Assembly: GCA_007244375.1 (NCBI GenBank) | Contig: SCVW01000034.1 | Location: 186,001-250,000, forward strand | Source of the DNA: Smithella sp. | Lineage (GTDB): Bacteria > Desulfobacterota > Syntrophia > Syntrophales > Smithellaceae | Reading direction: 5' to 3' | Length of the DNA: 64,000 bases | Shown: positions 56,495-64,000 of the stretch, one piece after another | Numbering within the stretch: the first letter of the stretch is position 1 | Layout: every line of letters starts with the position of its first letter | The notes under the pieces: model-generated | Database searches by the model: none | What the model saw: only the letters and a program-made list of their open reading frames with translations | Told to the model about the DNA's origin: nothing | Position numbers and translations under genes: made by a program

Positions 56495-57199
56495 TTATCT
56501 TATCGTGACAGAGGAAATTTCATTTTCCAAGCGCTTTTTGATTTTCTGAAATGTTTCGTCCGGATGAGATTTTTCTTTCAGGAATCTACTGTCCAGAGTT
56601 TTGGCAGGCACAAACTTTTGTAAAACATACTTACTCGCGCCGGAAATCAGCTTGCCAATATTTAAGATATCATCTTCTTCAAGCTGCGATTCCACGACCG
56701 TTGTGCGGAATTCATAGGGAATCTTTGTTTTCAAGATTAGATCGATACTTTCTTTGATTGAATCCGTGTCCACCTGCGTGTTGACAATATTCTTGTATTT
56801 CTCCAGCGGCGCCTTGACATCCATGGCAATAAAATCCAGCAGCTTTTCAGCGAGAAGAGCCTTGATAACCTGCGGATGGGAACCGTTGGTATCCAGTTTT
56901 ACGGCAAATCCCATATTTTTTACCTGCCTGATAAAAGACTCCAAATCGTTTTGAATGGTCGGTTCACCTCCGGTTATCGTCACGGCATCGATTTTTCCTC
57001 TGCGCAAATTCAGAAATTCCAGTACGTTTTTTTCTTTTATGCCAGGTTTAAATAATGGAGGATCAACCAGTTCCGGATTATGACAATACGGACATTTAAA
57101 ATTACATCCCTGTAAAAATACTATTGCACAAATCAATCCCGGATAATCTATAAGTGATACTTTTTGCAAACCACCAATCTTCATTTTCGCCCTTTCCAT
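56495..57199 (-). CDS. nrdG: Anaerobic ribonucleotide reductase activating protein
   Basis: A 234-residue radical SAM enzyme that installs the glycyl radical on NrdD. The cluster motif is Cys32, Cys36 and Cys39 in QGCNFKCPYCHNPELV, with TGGEPTIQ and DVKAPLEKYKNIV following. It is longer than E. coli NrdG and resembles the AmmeMemoRadiSam/NrdG group typical of strict anaerobes. Its start is 64 bases downstream of nrdD, and the pair should be transcribed together under NrdR control. Confidence 0.9.
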   Translation of the reverse strand: MERAKMKIGGLQKVSLIDYPGLICAIVFLQGCNFKCPYCHNPELVDPPLFKPGIKEKNVLEFLNLRRGKIDAVTITGGEPTIQNDLESFIRQVKNMGFAVKLDTNGSHPQVIKALLAEKLLDFIAMDVKAPLEKYKNIVNTQVDTDSIKESIDLILKTKIPYEFRTTVVESQLEEDDILNIGKLISGASKYVLQKFVPAKTLDSRFLKEKSHPDETFQKIKKRLENEISSVTIR

Positions 57200-57263
57200 A
57201 TCAGACGCAAAAAAGCACTTGCTGGATATAAAATTCTTAATGGTGTTTTATCTTTGTTTTTGC

Positions 57264-59351
57264 TTATTTAAACTGGAAAACCTGCCGTGAATCAAATTCT
57301 TCCTGCTTGCCTTTATTCCACTGTTTTACCGGACGCAAATAACCAACTACGCGGGAATAAACTTCACAGTTATCAGCACAAATCGGACATTTTTCCTGTT
57401 CTCCTTTTAGATAGCCATGTGACGGACACACACTGAAAGTGGGAGTGAAAGTTATATAAGGCAACCGATAATTGGTACAAATCTTATTAATCAATCTTTT
57501 TACCGATTGAGGTTCATCAATTCTCTCTCCGGCAAATGTATGAAATACTGTACCTCCGGTGTATTTTACCTGTATCTCGTCCTGTAAATCCAGTGCTTCG
57601 AAAATATCATCCGTATAGTCTACAGGCAACTGTGTGGAGTTCGTATAAAAGGGTTCCGCGTTTTTCTTATTTTCACTGGCCGTAATAATATCGGGAAATC
57701 TTTCCTTGTCGATCTTAGCCAGACGATACGATGTTCCTTCCGCCGGCGTAGATTCCAGATTATAATTATTGCCCGTTTCTTTCTGAAAACTGATAAGCTT
57801 GTTTCTCATGAAATCAAGCGTCTGCTTGGTGAATTTCTGACCCTTTTCCGAAGCAATATTAACGCCCAACAGATTTAAACAGGCCTCATTCATTCCGACA
57901 AGACCGATTGTGGAAAAATGATTCTTCCAGTATTCATTGAACCGCTCTTTAACACCACGCAAATAATACTTGGTATAGGGATAAAGGTTACCTTCAGTAA
58001 ATTTTTCCAAAACTTTTCTTTTTGTTTCCAGACTTTCTTTCGCCAATTCCATCAACATCTCCAGTCTCTGCAGAAAATCCTTCTTTGACTTGGACTGGTA
58101 AGCGATACGAGGCATATTCATCGTTATTACACCTATGGAACCGGTCAGCGGATTGGAGCCGAACAATCCACCTCCCCTCATTTCCAGTTCGCGGTTATCA
58201 ATGCGCAGACGGCAGCACATGCTGCGGGCATCTTCCGGATTCATGTCGGAATTGATAAAATTGGAAAAATAAGGAACTCCGTACTTCGCCGTCATTTCCC
58301 AAAGATCATGCAAGTTGGGATCATCCCAGTTAAAATCTTTAGTGACATTATATGTGGGAATAGGAAAGGTAAAGACTCTCCCTTTGGCGTCGCCTTCTGC
58401 CATTACCTGCAGGAAAGCCTTATTAAAGAGGTTCATTTCTTTCTGAAACTCTTTATAAGTCTCTTTTTGCGGCTTACCGCCAATGATAACATTCTGGTCA
58501 GCATAATATTTCGGAACAGTTACATCCAGAGTTACATTGGTAAAAGGCGTTTGAAATCCGACCCTTGTAGGCACATTGATATTGAAAATAAATTCCTGCA
58601 GAGCTTGTTTTATTTCCTTAATAGTTAAATTATCATAACGGATAAAAGGAGCAAGCAGGGTGTCGAAATTGGAAAAAGCCTGTGCTCCTGCCGCTTCTCC
58701 CTGCAAGGTATAAAAGAAATTAACCACCTGACCCAAGGCGCTGCGTAAATGATTGGCGGGTTTGCTTTCCACCTTGCCGGACACACCCTGAAAGCCTTGC
58801 AACAGTAAATCATACAAATCCCATCCCACACAATAAACCGAAAGCAGACTTAAATCGTGGATATGGAAATCACCTTCAGTATGCGCTTTATGAATTTCCG
58901 GTGTATATATTTCATTGAGCCAGTAAACCTTGCTTACTTCCGAAGATATATAATTATTCAATCCCTGCAGGGAATAATCCATGTTGCTGTTTTCGTTGAT
59001 CTTCCAATCAAGTTTCTTTAAATATTGATCGACAAGATCAACTTCCATTCTATTGGCAATATCTCTTAATCGGGAATGCTGATCACGATAAATTATATAT
59101 GCTTTGGCTGTTTTACGATAAGGAGTCACCAAGAGAACTTCCTCGACAACATCCTGAATTTCTTCAACAGATAAAATTTTTCCATTAAAAAGCTCTTCGG
59201 CAAGATTCAGAACCTTGATAGTTAATTTACGCGCTTCTTTAATATCAAACTCACCCGTGGCAGCGCCTGCTTTGGCAATGGCATTGGTGATTTTTTCCGC
59301 GTTAAATTTAACTAAACGGCCATCTCTTTTCCTAATTTTAATGTTCATCAA
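57264..59351 (-). CDS. nrdD: Anaerobic ribonucleoside-triphosphate reductase
   Basis: A 695-residue glycyl radical enzyme making deoxyribonucleotides without oxygen. An N-terminal ATP-cone (about 3-95, KRDGRLVKFNAEKITNAI) gives allosteric control. The active-site region includes MCCRLRIDNRELEMRGGG. The C-terminal zinc site (CPSHGYLKGEQEKCPICADNC, cut) precedes the glycyl radical loop RVVGYLRPV. It has full length. Two NrdR boxes lie 46-92 bases upstream of its start. Confidence 0.96.
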   Translation of the reverse strand: MMNIKIRKRDGRLVKFNAEKITNAIAKAGAATGEFDIKEARKLTIKVLNLAEELFNGKILSVEEIQDVVEEVLLVTPYRKTAKAYIIYRDQHSRLRDIANRMEVDLVDQYLKKLDWKINENSNMDYSLQGLNNYISSEVSKVYWLNEIYTPEIHKAHTEGDFHIHDLSLLSVYCVGWDLYDLLLQGFQGVSGKVESKPANHLRSALGQVVNFFYTLQGEAAGAQAFSNFDTLLAPFIRYDNLTIKEIKQALQEFIFNINVPTRVGFQTPFTNVTLDVTVPKYYADQNVIIGGKPQKETYKEFQKEMNLFNKAFLQVMAEGDAKGRVFTFPIPTYNVTKDFNWDDPNLHDLWEMTAKYGVPYFSNFINSDMNPEDARSMCCRLRIDNRELEMRGGGLFGSNPLTGSIGVITMNMPRIAYQSKSKKDFLQRLEMLMELAKESLETKRKVLEKFTEGNLYPYTKYYLRGVKERFNEYWKNHFSTIGLVGMNEACLNLLGVNIASEKGQKFTKQTLDFMRNKLISFQKETGNNYNLESTPAEGTSYRLAKIDKERFPDIITASENKKNAEPFYTNSTQLPVDYTDDIFEALDLQDEIQVKYTGGTVFHTFAGERIDEPQSVKRLINKICTNYRLPYITFTPTFSVCPSHGYLKGEQEKCPICADNCEVYSRVVGYLRPVKQWNKGKQEEFDSRQVFQFK

Positions 59352-59397
59352 CTACTCCATTAATAAATTAGAATATTAATTTTGCTGCCTTTCTATG

Positions 59398-59413
59398 ACG
59401 CTATATATTGGGG
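59398..59413 (-). promoter_or_regulatory. NrdR box, proximal
   Basis: CTATATATTG (59401-59410) fits the NrdR consensus core CwATATATwG. It lies 14 bases from a second box, 47 bases upstream of the nrdD start. NrdR represses ribonucleotide reductase genes when dATP is high. Confidence 0.75.
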
Positions 59414-59427
59414 TATATGGATAGGCT

Positions 59428-59443
59428 ACCACTATATATAGTA
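59428..59443 (-). promoter_or_regulatory. NrdR box, distal
   Basis: ACTATATATAGT (59431-59442) is a palindromic, near-perfect NrdR box. Centre to centre it is 30 bases from the proximal box, close to three turns of DNA, the usual paired arrangement. Confidence 0.8.
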
Positions 59444-59533
59444 ATTATCAAGTAAATAATAAAAAAAATTTTTGTTTTGATATTTGATGAGATATTTAAC
59501 TGAAAAGAACAAAAAAAATTATGAAATTTAAAA

Positions 59534-61567
59534 TTATACCTTATTATATTCTGAAAAAATCATTGAAAAAACAGCCCGCCCTTGAGTGGAAGATCTAAGA
59601 TCAGTAGAATAGCCAAACATGGCTTTAAGAGGTACTTTAGCCTTAATTTCACTTACGGTACCTTTTGGATTAACGGATTGAATTTCACCTTTACGGGCAT
59701 TAATATCCCCGATAACATCACCCATAAATTCACTGGGTGTAATAATATCAACCATCATTATTGGCTCCAGCATGACCGGATCAGCAACCTTGCATCCTTC
59801 ACGGAAAGCTGTTGCTGCCGCGATTTTATAACCCTGTGCTGAAGATTCGCCTTCCCTGAAAGTACCGCCGATTACCAATACCCCGACATCCATCACAGGA
59901 TAACCGTTTAATACTCCATTCATCATTGATTCTTTAATGCCTTCTTCTATTACATCGAAATATTCCGCGGGAATAACACTGTCATCAAGATTAATTATTA
60001 TTTCATTGCCCAAGCCTCTTTTACGCGGAGTCAGAGAAAGACGAAGATGACCGAAATGTTTCTTTTCGCCCAGTTCCTTTTCAAATATTCCTTCCATTTC
60101 AACTTTCTTTTGAATGGTCTCACGATAGACAACTCTGGGTCTGCCGACATTGACATGGCAATTAAACTCGCGCAGCAAACGGTCAACAATGATCTCCAGA
60201 TGCAACTCCCCCATACCGGAAATTATAGTTTGCGCGGTTTCCTCTTCATATTTTACCCTTAATGTCGGATCTTCTTCTACCAATTTATCCAGAGCCGAAG
60301 TCAGCTTTTCCTGATCAGCCGGAGTTTTAGCCTCAATGGCCCGACTGATTACCGGTTCATAAAAATCCATCACTTCCAGCATAATCGGATGATCTTCCGC
60401 GCAGAGTGTGTCACCTGTAGTCGTCGTTTTTAAACCCAAAACGGCAACTATGTCTCCCGCTGAGGCCATTTCTATTCTTTCCCGTTTATTGGCATGCATC
60501 CGTAACAGGCGGGCGATTTTTTCTCTTTTCTTCTTTATCGAATTATATATTTCATCATTTGCATGGAGTTTACCCGAATAAATACGCAGATAAGAAAGTT
60601 TCCTGCCTTCATCAATCATAATTTTAAATGCCAGCGCCGCCAGAGGTTCTTTGTCAGAACTAAGTCTGACTTCTTCATCTTTGGTAACAGGATTTATTCC
60701 TTTCACCGGTGGAATATCCTCCGGAGACGGCAGATAATCCAGGACTGCATCAAGAAGTGGTTGAATACCCTTATTTCGAAGAGCTGCGCCGCAAAGGACC
60801 GGTACTATTTTCAGAGAAACGGTTGCTTTTCTTAATGCTCTTTTAATTTCAGCGATGGTAATTTCCTCGCCATCAAGATATTTATCAGCCAGTTCATCAT
60901 CGACATCGGCCAAATTTTCTATCATTTTTTCTCTCTTTAATGTTGCCTCGACTACAAATTCTTCCGGAATCTCCAGCATCGAAAATTCCAGCCCCTGTGT
61001 TGCTTCATCCCAAACCAGCATTTTCCAGTTAATCAGATCGATTGCACCTCGAAAACTATCTTCGCTACCCGCGGGAATCTGGATCGCTACAGGAATAGAA
61101 GTAAAACGTTCGCGCATCATTTCGATAGCTCCAAAATAATCTGCACCTACCCGATCCATCTTATTGATGAAAGCTATTTTGGGAACACCATACTTGTCTG
61201 CCTGGTGCCAGACGGTTTCCGATTGGGGCTGTACGCAACCCACCGCACAAAAAACGACAACGGCTCCGTCCAAAACTCGCAGGGAACGCTCTACTTCGAT
61301 GGTGAAATCCACATGTCCCGGTGTGTCAATTATATGAATGTCATGATTGTTCCATGCACAAGTCGTTACTGCTGAAGTAATGGTTATGCCTCGTTCCTGT
61401 TCCTGCGGCATCCAATCCATAACGGCCTCTCCGTCATGAACCTCCCCCATCTTATAGGATTTCCCTGTGTAAAAAAGAATTCTTTCCGTAACCGTCGTTT
61501 TCCCGGCATCAATGTGAGCAACTATACCGATATTGCGTGTGCGTGATATTTTTGATTTTGCTGCCAT
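59534..61567 (-). CDS. fusA: Elongation factor G (canonical type)
   Basis: A 677-residue EF-G. The P-loop is [17 protein letters not shown], switch [17 protein letters not shown] with the catalytic histidine, and G4 [10 protein letters not shown]. The later domains ([30 protein letters not shown]-like [13 protein letters not shown]) are intact. It translocates peptidyl-tRNA. It is not in a str operon here, which is unusual for the main EF-G, so another fusA copy may exist outside the window. The GerMN gene is immediately upstream, five bases away. Confidence 0.94.
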   Translation of the reverse strand: MAAKSKISRTRNIGIVAHIDAGKTTVTERILFYTGKSYKMGEVHDGEAVMDWMPQEQERGITITSAVTTCAWNNHDIHIIDTPGHVDFTIEVERSLRVLDGAVVVFCAVGCVQPQSETVWHQADKYGVPKIAFINKMDRVGADYFGAIEMMRERFTSIPVAIQIPAGSEDSFRGAIDLINWKMLVWDEATQGLEFSMLEIPEEFVVEATLKREKMIENLADVDDELADKYLDGEEITIAEIKRALRKATVSLKIVPVLCGAALRNKGIQPLLDAVLDYLPSPEDIPPVKGINPVTKDEEVRLSSDKEPLAALAFKIMIDEGRKLSYLRIYSGKLHANDEIYNSIKKKREKIARLLRMHANKRERIEMASAGDIVAVLGLKTTTTGDTLCAEDHPIMLEVMDFYEPVISRAIEAKTPADQEKLTSALDKLVEEDPTLRVKYEEETAQTIISGMGELHLEIIVDRLLREFNCHVNVGRPRVVYRETIQKKVEMEGIFEKELGEKKHFGHLRLSLTPRKRGLGNEIIINLDDSVIPAEYFDVIEEGIKESMMNGVLNGYPVMDVGVLVIGGTFREGESSAQGYKIAAATAFREGCKVADPVMLEPIMMVDIITPSEFMGDVIGDINARKGEIQSVNPKGTVSEIKAKVPLKAMFGYSTDLRSSTQGRAVFSMIFSEYNKV

Positions 61568-61572
61568 AGAAT

Positions 61573-62196
61573 TTAATTATTTTTTTCTTTCTCCGCGATA
61601 AGAAGTTCCAAATCCGGACTAAAAGATTTCCGAGTGGAAATGTGGCCTTTTATTGAAGATATGTTTTTCCCCTCTATTAATATTTTCACTTTTTTTATAG
61701 CGGGAATATTTTGAGTTATTGAATTTGTTAAAGAGTAAATTGAAGCCATTTCCGCAGCGGAGCTGCCCTGATGCAATTTAATCAAATTCTTGCTGAAATT
61801 AACCAGGGCAGTGTCCGTTTCATTCACTTTGACATCTCTTAAGACCACACCACCGGGAAATGTATCCACCAAACCCGTCTTCGAGCCGTCAAGTATTGCT
61901 TTAACAATTTCCCTGGCTTGTGCCGCAGCATCATTTTCCTTTACAACATAACGTTTTTCCGGCACCAGAAAAAGCTCCTGCGGATCAGAAAAATATATTT
62001 TCACTACTTGTTTTTCTTTCTTTTTCATGGCATCCATATTAACCGCAGGAAATATCAGGTTAAATAATGTAACAAAGAAAAGAACCAATAGAATAAATGC
62101 CCCGCCAAGAATAATCGAAAGGTAAAGAAGTCTCGTGGATTTTTTTATCTTCTTTTCCCTGATATTTTCTGAGCGTCGTTGTCTTTTTGTCGTCAT
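61573..62196 (-). CDS. GerMN-domain membrane protein
   Basis: A 207-residue protein with a highly basic N-terminus, one membrane segment (about 22-50) and an extracytoplasmic GerMN domain ([40 protein letters not shown]). GerMN domains occur in sporulation protein GerM and in many non-sporulating bacteria, often with cell-wall proteins. Its stop is five bases before the fusA start, so it is co-transcribed with EF-G. The function here is unknown. Confidence 0.8.
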   Translation of the reverse strand: MTTKRQRRSENIREKKIKKSTRLLYLSIILGGAFILLVLFFVTLFNLIFPAVNMDAMKKKEKQVVKIYFSDPQELFLVPEKRYVVKENDAAAQAREIVKAILDGSKTGLVDTFPGGVVLRDVKVNETDTALVNFSKNLIKLHQGSSAAEMASIYSLTNSITQNIPAIKKVKILIEGKNISSIKGHISTRKSFSPDLELLIAEKEKNN

Positions 62197-62282
62197 AATT
62201 CTAAAACCTTTATAAAAAACTGCGCCAATCTAGGGTATTTTCTTTCTGCTGTCAAGCACAACGAGCTTTCTTAAAAACAAAC

Positions 62283-62324
62283 AAAAAACCCTTGTCTTCA
62301 GGTAATATCTACCGCGGACAAGGG
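62283..62324 (-). terminator. Intrinsic terminator of the rubrerythrin gene
   Basis: On the minus strand CCCTTGTC (62324-62317) pairs with GACAAGGG (62296-62289), followed by TTTTTT. It lies about 20 bases after the rubrerythrin stop codon. Confidence 0.88.
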
Positions 62325-62344
62325 CTATTCGTAATTTTTCTGAT

Positions 62345-62923
62345 TTAGTAATTTTCGGCCAGAACTTCATAAAACGACTGCGGATGTTTGCAGGCAGGAC
62401 ATTCTTTAAGTGCTTCCTCACCCTCATAAATGTAACCGCAGTTAATGCAATGCCACTTTATAGCAGACTTCTTTTTGAAAACTTCATCATTCGCTATATT
62501 GGCTATCAATTTTCTGTATCTTTTCTCATGAAACATTTCCACTTTGGATATCTCTTCAAATGAGAGGGCTACTTCAGGAAATCCTTCTTCCTTCGCAACC
62601 TTGGCCGCCTCTGCATAAAGAGTAGACCATTCCATATTTTCACCGGCTGCGGCAGCTTCAAGATTGCTCTTTGTATCACCGATTATACCTGCCGGATAGG
62701 CCGCTGTAATTTCAATTTCTCCTCCTTCAAGGTATTTAAAAAAAACTTTAGCATGTTCTTTTTCATTATCCGCGGTCTCGAGGAAAATACGTGAAATCTG
62801 TTCAAAGCCTTCTTTTTTTGCGGCACTGGCAAAAAATGTATAACGATTTCTTGCCTGCGACTCACCGGCAAAAGCCGCCAACAAGTTTTTTTCTGTTTTT
62901 GTTCCTTTAATCGATTTAGCCAT
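62345..62923 (-). CDS. Rubrerythrin
   Basis: A 192-residue non-heme iron peroxidase. The diiron ligands come from AAFAGESQARNRYT, ETADNEKEHAKVF and the second half SFEEISKVEMFHEKRYR. The C-terminal rubredoxin domain has CINCGYIYEGEEALKECPAC. It reduces hydrogen peroxide with electrons delivered via rubredoxin, protecting an anaerobe against oxygen. A strong AAAGGAGATG precedes the start. It is a single-gene unit with its own terminator. Confidence 0.95.
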   Translation of the reverse strand: MAKSIKGTKTEKNLLAAFAGESQARNRYTFFASAAKKEGFEQISRIFLETADNEKEHAKVFFKYLEGGEIEITAAYPAGIIGDTKSNLEAAAAGENMEWSTLYAEAAKVAKEEGFPEVALSFEEISKVEMFHEKRYRKLIANIANDEVFKKKSAIKWHCINCGYIYEGEEALKECPACKHPQSFYEVLAENY

Positions 62924-62994
62924 CTTTCATCTCCTTTCCTTCTGTGATTTATTTTTTATATGTTATGCACTCTTTTTAATTTATCAACGACCAT

Positions 62995-63564
62995 CTACGA
63001 AAAAATTTTACCCATAGAAAAAGCTTTCCCCAGATATTTCCCTGCAGCATAATATGATTTAATTTCCGGCACATAAATTACCGGATTTATTTTCAAAATA
63101 TCCGGCAATTCATCTTCTCCCAGCACTGATTCATCTATCTTGACATTCAGAATCTCACCGATGAAATGTGTATGAATACCTATTCCAATGAAGTTGGAGA
63201 GTTTACATTCCAGAATCATTGGAAATTCCTGAATAAAAGGAGCATCCACTATCTCGCTTTTTATGGCAGTGATTTTTGCCGCTGCAAACTTGTCAACATT
63301 TTTTCCGGAAGCAACCCCGCAGTAATCGGCAATTTCAACCTGAGCGGACGAAGGTATATTAATTGTAAACGCTTTGCGTTCCATGATATTTCCGTGTGTG
63401 TAAGTAGTTTCTCTCAATGATATAGCCACACACGGCGGTTTCGAACTACACACGCCTCCCCAGGCAATAGTCGCTGCATTGGGTTTGCCGTTTTTATCAT
63501 AGGTTCCTACCAGCCACACAGGTGTCGGATAAACCAAAGTTTTGGCGCCAAAAGATTTTTTCAT
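62995..63564 (-). CDS. Flavin reductase-like protein
   Basis: A 189-residue FMN-binding split-barrel protein of the flavin reductase-like family. Motifs include YPTPVWLVGTYDKNGKPNAAT, SSKPPCVAISLR and AFTINIPS. It binds FMN and may act as a flavoredoxin-like electron carrier. The pairing with rubrerythrin in one direction suggests an oxidative-stress or electron-transfer role. The partner is not identifiable from sequence. Confidence 0.85.
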   Translation of the reverse strand: MKKSFGAKTLVYPTPVWLVGTYDKNGKPNAATIAWGGVCSSKPPCVAISLRETTYTHGNIMERKAFTINIPSSAQVEIADYCGVASGKNVDKFAAAKITAIKSEIVDAPFIQEFPMILECKLSNFIGIGIHTHFIGEILNVKIDESVLGEDELPDILKINPVIYVPEIKSYYAAGKYLGKAFSMGKIFS

Positions 63565-63746
63565 AGAACCCTCCCGATTATAAGTTCAAGCAAATATTTG
63601 TTTTCACGTTTAATTTTTATAATTTATTAAAAAATAATTTCAATTTATTAAAAAAATATTTTATGGTAGAAAATAACACATAAAGTTTCTGACTGATGAA
63701 TATCGGAAACTATATTAATTTTTGATAACATAAGGAGAATATTTTT

Positions 63747-63932
63747 ATGACCACCATTATGCCTGAATCTGAAAATGTTCAAAAAGCAATAAAGTGGGTA
63801 TCAGCAAATTTAGAAGAAAACGCCCAACCTTTACAAAAGCTCGTCGAACAAGCAGTTTTCAAATTTGATTTATCGCCAAAAGATACGGAATTTTTAACCG
63901 GTTTCTTTCGCGAAAGCAGTTCAAAAAAGTAA
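63747..63932 (+). CDS. Small conserved-looking protein of unknown function
   Basis: A 61-residue protein behind AAGGAG. It is helical, and hydrophilic, with a regular pattern (VQKAIKWVSANLEENAQPL; KLVEQAVFKFDLSPKDTEFL). No cysteines, signal or membrane segment are seen. I do not recognise the family. Its strong ribosome binding site, balanced composition and following hairpin support a real gene. Confidence 0.65.
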   Translation: MTTIMPESENVQKAIKWVSANLEENAQPLQKLVEQAVFKFDLSPKDTEFLTGFFRESSSKK

Positions 63933-63946
63933 GCCTTAAATTTTTC

Positions 63947-63986
63947 AACTCAGGCGATTCTATTTACGGGCGGAGTTGCCTGAGTT
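63947..63986 (+). terminator. Hairpin after the small gene, possible terminator
   Basis: AACTCAGGC (63947-63955) pairs perfectly with GCCTGAGTT (63978-63986) across 22 bases. Only three T follow, so it may be a weak terminator or an unrelated structure at the window edge. Confidence 0.4.
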
Positions 63987-64000
63987 TGCCAACTTTAAAG

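Overview
The window looks like part of the chromosome of an anaerobic, AT-rich, Gram-negative bacterium of the Desulfobacterota, most likely near Syntrophus/Smithella (order Syntrophales). This placement is inferred from gene content: a citrate-synthase-like enzyme of the Re type, Kdo/lipopolysaccharide export genes with rpoN, rubrerythrin, anaerobic ribonucleotide reductase, a ferredoxin:thioredoxin reductase-like protein, a ydaO riboswitch on a K+ transporter and a fluoride riboswitch. No rRNA, tRNA, CRISPR array, prophage or intact insertion sequence was seen. Nearly all the sequence is ordinary housekeeping DNA. The unusual material lies in leaders, small intergenic repeats and one accessory islet.

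Layout. 1-1602: 3' part of a Re-citrate-synthase-like enzyme fused to a Cache-type sensor domain. 1603-4009: repeat, c-di-AMP (ydaO) riboswitch and kup. 4050-7609 (minus): promoter, fluoride riboswitch with terminator, dynamin-like GTPase, enolase and a HIT protein, apparently one transcript. 7838-9802: UvrD/PcrA-like helicase. 10096-12769: two tandem paralogous exported repeat proteins. 12906-17555: an EF-G-like GTPase lacking the switch II histidine, a MoaB/MogA protein, a HIT/LapA/Mut7-C operon and a phosphodiesterase. 17640-22081: small protein and ligA, acylphosphatase, histidine kinase and response regulator. 22105-27810 (minus): coaBC, family 4 uracil-DNA glycosylase, nfeD, slipin, LiaF-like protein, aminotransferase. 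28052-39705: M23 peptidase, then the long minus-strand envelope cluster xerD, TPR protein, kdsA, kdsC, lptC, lptA, lptB, rpoN, hpf, ptsN, rapZ.

39818-44413 (plus): rpiB, methyltransferase, Nudix fusion, crcB and DUF190, glutaredoxin and FTR-like reductase, and a small sigma-region-4 protein. 44410-48929 (minus): cmk, rpsA, sppA, HU/IHF and enoyl-CoA hydratase, a common proteobacterial order. 49042-55017 (plus): M48 peptidase, FmdB-type zinc ribbon, adk with a hairpin over its ribosome binding site, lepA, hemW. 55219-56355: hicBA, a diverged copy of the hemW 3' end and a membrane protein. 56495-59443: nrdG and nrdD behind two NrdR boxes. 59534-62196: fusA and a GerMN protein. 62345-63932: rubrerythrin, flavin reductase and a small conserved-looking protein.

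Points most worth following: the fluoride riboswitch leading a dynamin-like GTPase/enolase operon while crcB lies elsewhere without one; the enzyme-sensor fusion at the left edge; hicBA bracketed by the hemW tail and a synonymously diverged copy of it; a 12-bp perfect inverted repeat burying the adk ribosome binding site; and a family of about 120-bp intergenic repeats, two of whose copies end in inverted arms of unrelated sequence. All calls come from reading the sequence; no database search was run.
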